From contig DMYK01000141.1 of NCBI GenBank assembly GCA_003483675.1, positions 1-5,849 of the forward strand: DNA of 5,849 nt, in the 5' to 3' direction. The translations under genes and the position numbers were made by a program. The notes under the pieces are model-generated. The model saw nothing but the letters and a program-made list of their open reading frames with translations, was not told the origin of the DNA and searched no databases. The stretch's first letter is position 1. Every line of letters begins with the position of its first letter. This stretch comes from Microcoleaceae cyanobacterium UBA11344. GTDB lineage: Bacteria > Cyanobacteriota > Cyanobacteriia > Cyanobacteriales > Microcoleaceae. Shown here in pieces: positions 1 to 5,225 of this stretch.

Positions 1-168
1 GAACTTAAAGAAACAGTTTTTGCTGTGACGGCTGATATCGCTTTAGCAGATGGTGAAATTTCGGAAGAAGAAGAACAGCTTTTGAACGATCTTTACGGTG
101 CCCTAGGACTTTCTGAAGAGATTGCCCTCAAGATTATAGATGTGATGTTGATTAAAAACAAAGGTTGA
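1..168 (+). CDS. TerB-like (tellurite resistance TerB family) protein, C-terminal part, 5' end outside window
   Basis: A reading frame is open from the first base to a TGA at 166-168 and gives 55 residues; the start lies upstream of the window. The visible part is helical and acidic, with the pattern A-L-A-D-G-E-I-S-E-E-E-E followed by a second helix rich in L, I and A. This fits the DGxIxxEE helices of small TerB-like proteins, which are common in cyanobacteria as stand-alone proteins of roughly 130-150 residues and whose function is mostly unknown. The family call rests on this short segment from memory of the family. The resistance name should not be read as function. A repeat-rich 90-bp gap separates it from the next gene on the same strand, so co-transcription is possible but not shown. 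Confidence 0.7.
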   Translation, partial: ELKETVFAVTADIALADGEISEEEEQLLNDLYGALGLSEEIALKIIDVMLIKNKG

Positions 169-174
169 AAAATC

Positions 175-192
175 AGGGGTAGGGGTAGGAGT
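175..192. repeat. short hexamer repeat (AGGGGT x2 plus AGGAGT)
   Basis: Two exact AGGGGT units (175-180, 181-186) are followed by the variant AGGAGT (187-192). Degenerate heptamer-like units, GAGTTAT and GAGTTTT, come directly after. This is intergenic low-complexity DNA of the kind common in filamentous cyanobacteria. The AGGAG resembles a ribosome binding site but sits about 67 bp before the next gene start, so it is not used as one for that gene. Confidence 0.55.
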
Positions 193-225
193 TATGAGTT
201 TTGAATTAAATAAAGACAAGATTTT

Positions 226-251
226 CAACTCACAACTCACAACTCACAACT
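226..251. repeat. heptamer tandem repeat, CAACTCA x3.6 (STRR type)
   Basis: The 7-bp unit CAACTCA is repeated without error at 226-232, 233-239 and 240-246, with a partial fourth copy (CAACT) at 247-251. The array ends 7 bp before the ATG of the thioesterase gene, so it would form most of the proximal 5' leader if the promoter lies upstream. Such short tandemly repeated repetitive sequences are well known in filamentous cyanobacteria; no function can be read from the sequence. Confidence 0.85.
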
Positions 252-258
252 ACTTGAA

Positions 259-666
259 ATGTCTTTCACTTACACCCGCACTGTTCATTTTCAAGATACC
301 GATGCTGCTGGAGTCGTTTACTTTGCTAACGTCTTGGCGATGTGCCACGAAGCTTACGAGGCATCTTTAGCAGCATCGGGAATCAATCTCAAAGCATTTT
401 TTAGCAATCCCGATCGCGCCATTCCGATAATTCATGCTACTGTAGATTTTTACCGCCCGATGTTTGTTGGCGATCGACTAACTATTCAATTGACGGCCAA
501 ACAGGTTGGCGCAGATGAATTTGAAATTGCCTATCAAGTTTTTTCTGGGGAAATAGCAGGAAAATCCGCAGCTAAGGCTCTTAGTAAGCACGTCTGCATC
601 GATGCAGTTAGCCGAACTAGAAAACAGCTATCTGAAGAATTGATGCAGTGGCTGGGACAATTTTAG
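259..666 (+). CDS. 1,4-dihydroxy-2-naphthoyl-CoA thioesterase (4HBT hotdog fold, Slr0204 type)
   Basis: A 135-residue single-domain hotdog thioesterase of normal family length. The N-terminal segment F-Q-D-T-D-A-A-G-V-V-Y-F-A-N (residues 11-24) is the 4-hydroxybenzoyl-CoA thioesterase signature. D15 aligns with the catalytic Asp17 of the Pseudomonas enzyme. The long central helix follows, and F-Y-R-P-M-F-V-G-D (64-72) begins the later sheet strands. In cyanobacteria this subfamily (Synechocystis Slr0204) hydrolyses DHNA-CoA to DHNA and CoA in the cytoplasm, after MenB and before prenylation by MenA, in phylloquinone synthesis. The nearby menH, menC and menE genes support that substrate over a generic acyl-CoA. 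The ATG at 259 is chosen because the motif begins about 10 residues in; no clear Shine-Dalgarno precedes it, only the heptamer array. The stop TAG lies inside the first unit of the next repeat. The function is also called MenI, but the E. coli enzyme of that name belongs to another hotdog subfamily, so no symbol is assigned. Confidence 0.92.
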   Translation: MSFTYTRTVHFQDTDAAGVVYFANVLAMCHEAYEASLAASGINLKAFFSNPDRAIPIIHATVDFYRPMFVGDRLTIQLTAKQVGADEFEIAYQVFSGEIAGKSAAKALSKHVCIDAVSRTRKQLSEELMQWLGQF

Positions 667-688
667 ATTTTAGATTTTAGATTTTAGA
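661..688. repeat. heptamer tandem repeat, TTTTAGA x4, containing the upstream stop codon
   Basis: Four perfect TTTTAGA units lie at 661-667, 668-674, 675-681 and 682-688. The first unit supplies the last codon (TTT) and the TAG stop of the thioesterase gene. The array fills most of the gap to the panE-like gene. Confidence 0.88.
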
Positions 689-723
689 TTGGTTCTACTG
701 TTTATTTCTTGATTCTTAATATC

Positions 724-1698
724 ATGTCAAATCGCAATCGCAATTATGCCATAGTCGGCACGGGAGCTTTAGGCGGATTCTACGGTGCTAGACTGCAAAA
801 AGCCGATTTAGAAGTTAATTTTTTGCTACGAAGCGATTACGAACACGTCAAAAAACACGGCTTGATTGTCGAGTCTCCCGAAGGTGACTTCACCCTCCCG
901 GAAGTCCGCGCCTACCACGACGCGCACCAAATGCCTAAATGCGACGTCGTAATTGTCGCCATAAAAACAACTCAAAATCACTTATTGCCGAAAATATTGC
1001 CTCCTTTATTAAAAGATAATGGCGTAGTTTTAGTATTGCAAAACGGACTGAATATCGAAGTAGAAATAGCTAAAATTGTCGGTGCAGAACGAGTGATTGG
1101 CGGGCTATGTTTTCTGTGTTCTTATAAAGTTGGGCCAGGTCACATCTGTCATCTAGATTACGGCACTATCACCCTGGGCGATTATTCCCAAGACTATAAA
1201 CCCCTAGGAATTACTAACAGATTGAACCAAATTGCTAAGGATTTTAAACGCGCTCATATTCCCATTAAAATGAGTGAAAATTTACTCTTGTCAAGGTGGA
1301 AAAAACTTGTTTGGAATATTCCCTATAACGGGCTGTCTGTAGTATTAAATGCGAGAACAGATGAACTGATGGCTAATCCCGATACTCGGATTTTAGTCGA
1401 GGAAATCATGGGGGAAGTGGTAGCGGGGGCTAAAAGTTGCGATCGCATTATTCCCGATGACTTTATCCAAAATATGCTCGACTACACTCACAAAATGAAA
1501 CCTTACCGCACCAGCATGAAAATTGATTACGATGAATCCCGCCCCCTAGAAGTTGAGGCAATTTTTGGCAATCCGATACGGGTAGCGCAGCAAGCAGGAA
1601 TTAAGTTACCACAAATAGAGGTACTTTACCGAATGTTGAAGTTTATGGATGCTCAAAACCAAGAAGCAGAAAGGAAGCGACAGCTATTAAGTTTGTAG
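724..1698 (+). CDS. panE: ketopantoate reductase (2-dehydropantoate 2-reductase) family protein
   Basis: A 324-residue protein of the ApbA/PanE family, close to the usual 300-330. Family role: NADPH-dependent reduction of 2-dehydropantoate to D-pantoate in pantothenate/CoA synthesis, in the cytoplasm. Visible features are a Rossmann loop V-G-T-G-A-L-G-G (residues 11-18) right after the first strand, R36 where the family binds the NADPH phosphate, K81 in V-A-I-K, and L-Q-N-G (105-108). The C-terminal helical domain has R-W-K-K-L with K194 aligning to catalytic Lys176 of E. coli PanE, and P-L-E-V-E with E276 aligning to Glu256. The ATG at 724 is preferred over an in-frame TTG at 709: it places the Rossmann strand at the usual distance from the N terminus, and the TTG has no ribosome binding site. 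Bacteria often carry paralogues acting on other 2-oxo acids, so the exact substrate is not certain. It follows the thioesterase by 57 bp on the same strand and could be co-transcribed. Confidence 0.88.
   Translation: MSNRNRNYAIVGTGALGGFYGARLQKADLEVNFLLRSDYEHVKKHGLIVESPEGDFTLPEVRAYHDAHQMPKCDVVIVAIKTTQNHLLPKILPPLLKDNGVVLVLQNGLNIEVEIAKIVGAERVIGGLCFLCSYKVGPGHICHLDYGTITLGDYSQDYKPLGITNRLNQIAKDFKRAHIPIKMSENLLLSRWKKLVWNIPYNGLSVVLNARTDELMANPDTRILVEEIMGEVVAGAKSCDRIIPDDFIQNMLDYTHKMKPYRTSMKIDYDESRPLEVEAIFGNPIRVAQQAGIKLPQIEVLYRMLKFMDAQNQEAERKRQLLSL
1439..1446. repeat. HIP1 octamer GCGATCGC
   Basis: An exact copy of the highly iterated palindrome of cyanobacteria, inside the panE-like gene. It is useful as a taxonomic marker. 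Confidence 0.9.
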
Positions 1699-1709
1699 TA
1701 ATTAGTCAG

Positions 1710-1758
1710 TTGACAGTTAACTGTTGACAGTTGACTGTTGACAGTTGACTGTTGACTG
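1710..1758. repeat. heptamer tandem repeat, TTGACWG x7
   Basis: Seven contiguous 7-bp units run from 1710 to 1758: TTGACAG, TTAACTG, TTGACAG, TTGACTG, TTGACAG, TTGACTG, TTGACTG. Only the sixth base alternates A/T, plus one G-to-A change in unit two that creates the 12-bp palindrome ACAGTTAACTGT (1713-1724). The array begins 11 bp after the panE-like stop codon and ends 3 bp before the MITE-like element. Confidence 0.9.
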
Positions 1759-1761
1759 TTC

Positions 1762-1851
1762 AGGACTTACGCATTAACAAAATAATTATGTCATTCTGAG
1801 GGTCGCGAAGAATCTCAAACCCCTGCAACACCATTACAATGCGTAAGTCCT
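1762..1851. mobile_element. 90-bp MITE-like element with perfect 14-bp terminal inverted repeats
   Basis: AGGACTTACGCATT at 1762-1775 and its exact reverse complement AATGCGTAAGTCCT at 1838-1851 bound a 62-bp non-coding core. Size, perfect terminal repeats and lack of a reading frame fit a miniature inverted-repeat transposable element moved in trans by a transposase encoded elsewhere. No target-site duplication is evident at the edges. A near-copy of one terminus recurs at 4390-4403, which shows this end sequence is dispersed in the genome. The element lies between two convergent genes; its folded form might also limit read-through, which is inference. Confidence 0.78.
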
Positions 1852-1861
1852 CCATAAAAAA

Positions 1862-1875
1862 TTCTGCCTTCTGCA
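1862..1875. repeat. two-unit heptamer repeat (TTCTGCC, TTCTGCA)
   Basis: TTCTGCC at 1862-1868 is followed at once by TTCTGCA at 1869-1875, six of seven bases identical. It looks like a short relic of a third heptamer family in the same gap, lying 21 bp beyond the stop codon of menE. Confidence 0.5.
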
Positions 1876-1896
1876 TTTATTGTCATTACCTAATAA

Positions 1897-3318
1897 TTAG
1901 TGAGATTTCATAGCAATTTCTTGCAATAGTTCCCGATTGACTTTACCTTGAGAATTTCTGGGTAATTCTGCCGCGAAAACCCAATATTTAGGTCGCTTAA
2001 ACTTGCTCAATTTATCTTCTATTGCCGCTTGCAAAGCTGTGACAGTAACTGCGGAATTTGTGGGGACGTAAATCGCTGTTACTACTTGACCCCAATGTTT
2101 GTCTAGCAAACCAATGACGGCCACATCGACAACTAAATTAGTCGTCCTAATGGCGGCTTCAACTTCCGCAGGAAATACGTTTTCTCCGCCTGTGATAATT
2201 TTATCACTGTTGCGTCCGACAATGTTTAAGTAGTTATTTTCATCAAAAAATCCCAAATCGTCTAATTGGAAATATTCGCGATCGCCAAATTTGTCTGGAT
2301 AATAACCTAATGCTAAAGATTTAGCATTTACTGCAATATTTCCGACTTGATTATAACACAATATCTCGCCTTTTACACTACGAATTGTTACTTTAGCGTG
2401 GGGTAAAATTTGACCAGCACTATTATTACCAGCCAGGAAATCTTCGGGTTTGAGTGTGGCAATTTGCGAAGCAGTTTCTGTCATACCGTAAGTTAGGGCT
2501 AACCTAATCTGATACTTTCTAGCTGTTTCTAAAAGTTCCGACCAAGGGGGAGCACCGCCCAAAAGTACGGTATGAAAGCGGGAAAGCCAATTAGCTGTAT
2601 CTGGGTTTTGCAGCAGGCGTTGCAGTTGAGTTGGAACTAGGGAAATGAAAAATTCTTCTGGTTCGATATCACATTTTTCGCCTGCTTCTAATTCTTTGAA
2701 GGGCTGAATTGCCAGTTTTCCGCCGGTGGTAAATGAACGCATGAATTGCATTAAACCGCTGACGTGATCTAATGGTAAAACGCAGAATGAGTTGATTTTG
2801 TCAACTGTAAAATATTGTTGGAAACCTTGCACTGATGCTGTTAGTGTTTGCCAATTATGGATGGCAAAACGGATTTTTCCCGATGAACCACCGGTGGGAA
2901 TCATAATTAATGGTAATTGGTAATTGCTAATTGGTAATTGGGGATTGTTTTTCGGTTTTTCGAGTGGAGATGCGATGAATTGCATTTCAGTGAGATGTTG
3001 CAGTGCATCTTTTCCCAAAATTATGTCTGGCTGAACTAAATCAAAAACTTGTTGCCATTCTGATTTTACCCAGTTGGGATTGCAGAGAAAAATCTGGGAT
3101 TTGGTGGCACAAGCAGCTATGAAACTGGCAATAAATTGTATGGGTTCTGATTCTGCTAGGAAAATTATTTTCGGTGTTTCCGGTGCTTGATTTTGGGTTA
3201 ATTGCTGAAATATGCGATCGACTATTTGAGCAATTTCGCGACTCTCACCACCGATGAGCCAATTATCGGACAAGCGAGACGCTATATCTAGAATATTTGC
3301 TGTTACATTTTTTGTCAT
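1897..3318 (-). CDS. menE: o-succinylbenzoate-CoA ligase (MenE)
   Basis: A 473-residue adenylate-forming enzyme that activates o-succinylbenzoate with ATP and CoA (EC 6.2.1.26), feeding MenB in phylloquinone synthesis. ANL-superfamily motifs appear in order: nucleotide loop P-T-G-G-S-S-G-K (residues 141-148), Y-G-M-T-E-T-A-S-Q (277-285), L-D-D-L-G with D354 at the ribose-binding position, the hinge G-R-N-S-D-K-I-I-T-G-G-E-N-V (368-381), and the C-terminal catalytic lysine K459 in P-R-N-S-Q-G-K. The ATG at 3318 is preferred: it sits 8 bp after the menC stop with GGTGAAAG as a plausible ribosome binding site. An in-frame ATG at 3360 would add 14 basic residues and overlap menC by 34 bp. The subfamily call follows from the gene order menH-menC-menE. 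Oddity: residues 126-136 are encoded by a heptamer repeat array placed directly before the nucleotide loop. Confidence 0.94.
   Translation of the reverse strand: MTKNVTANILDIASRLSDNWLIGGESREIAQIVDRIFQQLTQNQAPETPKIIFLAESEPIQFIASFIAACATKSQIFLCNPNWVKSEWQQVFDLVQPDIILGKDALQHLTEMQFIASPLEKPKNNPQLPISNYQLPLIMIPTGGSSGKIRFAIHNWQTLTASVQGFQQYFTVDKINSFCVLPLDHVSGLMQFMRSFTTGGKLAIQPFKELEAGEKCDIEPEEFFISLVPTQLQRLLQNPDTANWLSRFHTVLLGGAPPWSELLETARKYQIRLALTYGMTETASQIATLKPEDFLAGNNSAGQILPHAKVTIRSVKGEILCYNQVGNIAVNAKSLALGYYPDKFGDREYFQLDDLGFFDENNYLNIVGRNSDKIITGGENVFPAEVEAAIRTTNLVVDVAVIGLLDKHWGQVVTAIYVPTNSAVTVTALQAAIEDKLSKFKRPKYWVFAAELPRNSQGKVNRELLQEIAMKSH
2278..2285. repeat. HIP1 octamer GCGATCGC
   Basis: An exact HIP1 copy inside menE. 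Confidence 0.9.
2914..2941. repeat. heptamer tandem repeat inside menE (TAATTGG x4, one mismatch)
   Basis: Units TAATTGG (2914-2920), TAATTGC (2921-2927), TAATTGG (2928-2934) and TAATTGG (2935-2941) follow a degenerate copy TAATGG at 2908-2913. On the minus strand the array is read in the menE frame as P-Q-L-P-I-S-N-Y-Q-L-P. Because 21 bp equals three units and seven codons, the frame repeats every three units and stays open. The same 7-bp sequence type is usually found between genes in filamentous cyanobacteria. Confidence 0.85.
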
Positions 3319-3326
3319 AGATGCTT

Positions 3327-4274
3327 TCACCAAGTTTCTTGATTTTCGTCGAACCAACAATCGGTGCCGAAGCCTAATGCTCTAGAATTGGGAAACAATT
3401 CTGTTGCTAGATTTAAGGCTGCTTGTCTGCCTATTTGGGTTTCAAATACTGATGAAAAAACAGCGTCTATATTGTGGGTTTGACAAAATTTTCGCAGTTG
3501 GGATGGGGAACCGGCAATCGCAGGTTTAATAACAAATATTCCCCGCCAGCCTTGATCGTAGCATTCTTGGATGCGATCGAGATTGGCGACTGACTCATCA
3601 AGGGCGATCGGAGTTGCATAAGCAGCACTCAATTCTAGCATTTCCTCAAATTGTGTGACAGGCAAGGGCTGTTCTAAAAATTCAATCTTTACGGAAAAAT
3701 TGGGAATTTCTAACACATTGTCGCAAGTTTTTAGCCATGTTTCAGCTTGCGAGTAATTGAGTCCGCCGTTGGCGTCTAATCGCAAAAGTGCTTTTTCGCG
3801 ATCGCCCAAATTGTCCATTGCTTTTACTAATTGCTGAAAAACATTTAATTCTTGTTCAATAACGCCAATTTTCCATTTAAACGTCCGATATCCCTGTTTC
3901 CAAAGCATTTGTACAGCCGATAAAGCTGTTTCTCCCGCTGGCAATAAACCACTGTACCGATTATTTTCTTCCTCGTTATCCTCGTTTGATAGTGCTGACT
4001 CGAAGCCAAATTGACAAGCCGGCAATTCAGCGGAAATAGAGAAAATCGTCTCTGATGAAATATTAGCTGGTAACGAGTTACAAAAATCTAAAGCTTGCTC
4101 AAAACTTTCGGAACCAAACCAACTCAAAGGGGCAATTTCTCCCCAACCAAATTGACCATTTTCGTCAGTAAGTTTCAGGATAATTCCTAATCGAATCTCC
4201 CAGATGCCATGACTTGTCTGCAAGGGACGCTTAAACTTTCTTTGATAGGTGCGAAACTCAAATTGATACAGCAT
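3327..4274 (-). CDS. menC: o-succinylbenzoate synthase (MenC)
   Basis: A 315-residue enolase-superfamily enzyme that dehydrates SHCHC to o-succinylbenzoate (EC 4.2.1.113) in the cytoplasm. The capping domain occupies about residues 1-110, with the substrate loop around T-S-H-G (20-23). The barrel carries all expected catalytic residues: K133 and K135 in F-K-W-K, the metal ligands D167 (L-R-L-D-A-N-G), E201 (F-L-E-Q-P) and D226 (A-L-D-E-S), and K250 in V-I-K-P. These match K131/K133, D161, E190, D213 and K235 of the E. coli enzyme. The start at 4274 is the only well-placed ATG and gives a normal length. The gene lies between menH and menE; its stop is 8 bp before the menE ATG, which suggests translational coupling. 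An acidic stretch near residues 97-104 lies in a loop that varies in the family and contains a 9-bp duplication. No residue is missing, so the gene should be functional. Confidence 0.95.
   Translation of the reverse strand: MLYQFEFRTYQRKFKRPLQTSHGIWEIRLGIILKLTDENGQFGWGEIAPLSWFGSESFEQALDFCNSLPANISSETIFSISAELPACQFGFESALSNEDNEEENNRYSGLLPAGETALSAVQMLWKQGYRTFKWKIGVIEQELNVFQQLVKAMDNLGDREKALLRLDANGGLNYSQAETWLKTCDNVLEIPNFSVKIEFLEQPLPVTQFEEMLELSAAYATPIALDESVANLDRIQECYDQGWRGIFVIKPAIAGSPSQLRKFCQTHNIDAVFSSVFETQIGRQAALNLATELFPNSRALGFGTDCWFDENQETW
3798..3805. repeat. HIP1 octamer GCGATCGC
   Basis: An exact HIP1 copy inside menC. Near-copies with one changed end base (GCGATCGA, GCGATCGG) also occur in this gene around 3583 and 3604. 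Confidence 0.9.
3970..3986. repeat. 9-bp tandem duplication inside menC
   Basis: TCCTCGTT occurs at 3970-3977 and again at 3979-3986, a period of 9 bp. On the coding strand this encodes N-E-D then N-E-E in the acidic loop of MenC between the capping domain and the S-G-L-L-P-A-G-E segment. Being a multiple of three, it does not disturb the frame. Confidence 0.5.
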
Positions 4275-4316
4275 TTACTTTTTAATTAATCTAGTCCTGG
4301 ATGCACTCTGATGCCT

Positions 4317-4381
4317 AGAAACCGGGTTTTTTACCGAATCTGCGGGCTGCAACGAATATTATCATAAAAAACCCGGTTTCT
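4317..4381. repeat. inverted-repeat element with 17-bp perfect arms, between menH and menC
   Basis: AGAAACCGGGTTTTTTA at 4317-4333 is the exact reverse complement of 4365-4381, with a 31-nt spacer. As RNA, the menH-menC transcript could fold into a strong 17-bp stem in the space between the two genes. The right arm and the first bases of the spacer are translated as the end of MenH, and the MenH stop codon (4362-4364) is in the spacer. AAACCCGGTTT-type inverted repeats are, as I recall, frequent in Oscillatoriales genomes, so a dispersed repeat is the likeliest identity. There is no terminal U-run of the intrinsic-terminator kind on the menC side, so I do not call it a terminator. Confidence 0.8.
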
Positions 4382-5201
4382 GAACCCCCATGTGTAAGTC
4401 CTGTCCATAAAATTGTCTCACAACTGCGACAAATTGATCAAGATTTTCAAAATGCACATTGTGACCAGCTTGTGCTATAATCTTGAGACTAGCTGCTGGA
4501 CATAAACTAGCAATTTCGGCATTTATAGTTTTAAATTTATCATCATATTCTCCCGCTAGCAAGAGGAGAGGGATTTGATTTTGTGCCAGTTTTTCCCAGA
4601 GAGAGGGCTGGTTTCCTGTTCCCATGTTGCGGAGGGATTTGGCTAATTCGATCGGGTTATTTGCTAAACGGGTTTCGATGAGTCGAGCGAAATTAGGAGA
4701 GTTTTTTAAAGATTGGAATAAAGGGCGATCGTACCAACTTAATAAAAATTCTTTAAAGTTGCTATTTTCCAGTTTTTGTGCTATGTGTAAATCGGATTCC
4801 ATGCGGTGCGATCGCTCTTTTTCGGTCTTCAATCCCGGCGAAGCTGACTCCAGCACTACTTTCTCGAATCTGTCAGGAAAATGCAAGGTCATATACAGCG
4901 CCAATCGCCCGCCCATTGAATAGCCTAATAAAAAACATTTGTTTATTTGTAAATCATCTAATAAGTGTATCAATGCTTGGGCTGTATTTGACATATTGTA
5001 GCAAGTTTCATCGCCGCTGACTTTGGTTTTTCCGTGGCCGGGAAGGTCAACTGCTAGACAGCAATAACTTTGAGAAAGTAAGGAAATGATTGGGTCAAAG
5101 TCTTGACAATCGCAGGTAAAGCCGTGGAGTAATAAAATTATGGGCTGATTTTTGTTGTCAGTTAAGGAATAGTGAAACTGATAATTTTTAATTTTGTTCA
5201 T
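4362..5201 (-). CDS. menH: 2-succinyl-6-hydroxy-2,4-cyclohexadiene-1-carboxylate synthase (MenH), with repeat-derived C-terminal tail
   Basis: A 279-residue alpha/beta hydrolase that removes pyruvate from SEPHCHC to give SHCHC (EC 4.2.99.20), the step just before MenC. Visible elements are the oxyanion segment L-L-H-G-F (residues 24-28), L-P-G-H-G (53-57), the nucleophile elbow G-Y-S-M-G-G with S95, the acid D220 in G-E-Y-D-D-K-F, and H247 in A-G-H-N-V-H-F-E-N. The G-E-x-D-x-K-F and A-G-H-N-x-H signatures are specific to MenH rather than to generic hydrolases and match D210 and H232 of E. coli MenH (252 residues). The ATG at 5201 starts 24 bp after the retropepsin-like gene stop, so it may share that transcript. 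The last dozen or so residues (about 267-279) are encoded by a MITE-end relic and an inverted repeat; they lie beyond the catalytic fold and are probably tolerated. Confidence 0.92.
   Translation of the reverse strand: MNKIKNYQFHYSLTDNKNQPIILLLHGFTCDCQDFDPIISLLSQSYCCLAVDLPGHGKTKVSGDETCYNMSNTAQALIHLLDDLQINKCFLLGYSMGGRLALYMTLHFPDRFEKVVLESASPGLKTEKERSHRMESDLHIAQKLENSNFKEFLLSWYDRPLFQSLKNSPNFARLIETRLANNPIELAKSLRNMGTGNQPSLWEKLAQNQIPLLLLAGEYDDKFKTINAEIASLCPAASLKIIAQAGHNVHFENLDQFVAVVRQFYGQDLHMGVQKPGFL
4390..4403. repeat. relic of the MITE terminal repeat inside the 3' end of menH
   Basis: ATGTGTAAGTCCTG matches the reverse complement of 1761-1774 at 13 of 14 positions. The following bases (GTCCATAAAATT) also resemble those after the right end of the 90-bp element (CCATAAAAAATT). 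Only one terminus is present here, so this is a solo end or remnant. It encodes Q-D-L-H and part of M in MenH. Confidence 0.6.
4808..4815. repeat. HIP1 octamer GCGATCGC
   Basis: An exact HIP1 copy inside menH, the fourth in this window. Confidence 0.9.
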
Positions 5202-5225
5202 CTACAATAATTAGTATAGCCCTAT

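Noticed and set aside
194..375. Short + strand frame starting at the ATG at 194, near AGGAG
   Set aside because: The AGGAG is only a few bases from the ATG, the frame runs out of phase through the thioesterase gene, and its start is made of repeats.
709..723. TTG start giving a five-residue longer panE-like protein
   Set aside because: The ATG at 724 fits the usual distance to the Rossmann loop, and no ribosome binding site supports the TTG.
1710..1758. CRISPR-like array
   Set aside because: Units are contiguous 7-mers without spacers; this is a tandem repeat, as are the arrays at 226-251 and 661-688.
1762..1851. Bidirectional terminator for the convergent genes
   Set aside because: The 14-bp arms are separated by 62 nt with no U-run at either edge, and the end sequence recurs elsewhere. 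A mobile element explains this better, though some effect on read-through is not excluded.
3319..3360. Upstream ATG at 3360 for menE, overlapping menC
   Set aside because: The added 14 residues are basic and unlike the MenE N-terminus, while the ATG at 3318 has a plausible ribosome binding site and a normal 8-bp gap.
4317..4381. Intrinsic terminator after menH
   Set aside because: The loop is 31 nt long and no U-tract follows the stem in the direction of transcription, so a dispersed inverted repeat is the better reading.
4624..5020. Open frames on the + strand (4624-4923 and 4778-5020)
   Set aside because: Both lie fully inside menH on the opposite strand, resemble no family I know, and menH has intact catalytic motifs.
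5202..5225. TATACT at 5213-5218 (minus strand) as a -10 box for menH
   Set aside because: One hexamer with no convincing -35 partner in AT-rich DNA; the transcript would be nearly leaderless. Shared transcription with the upstream gene is as likely.
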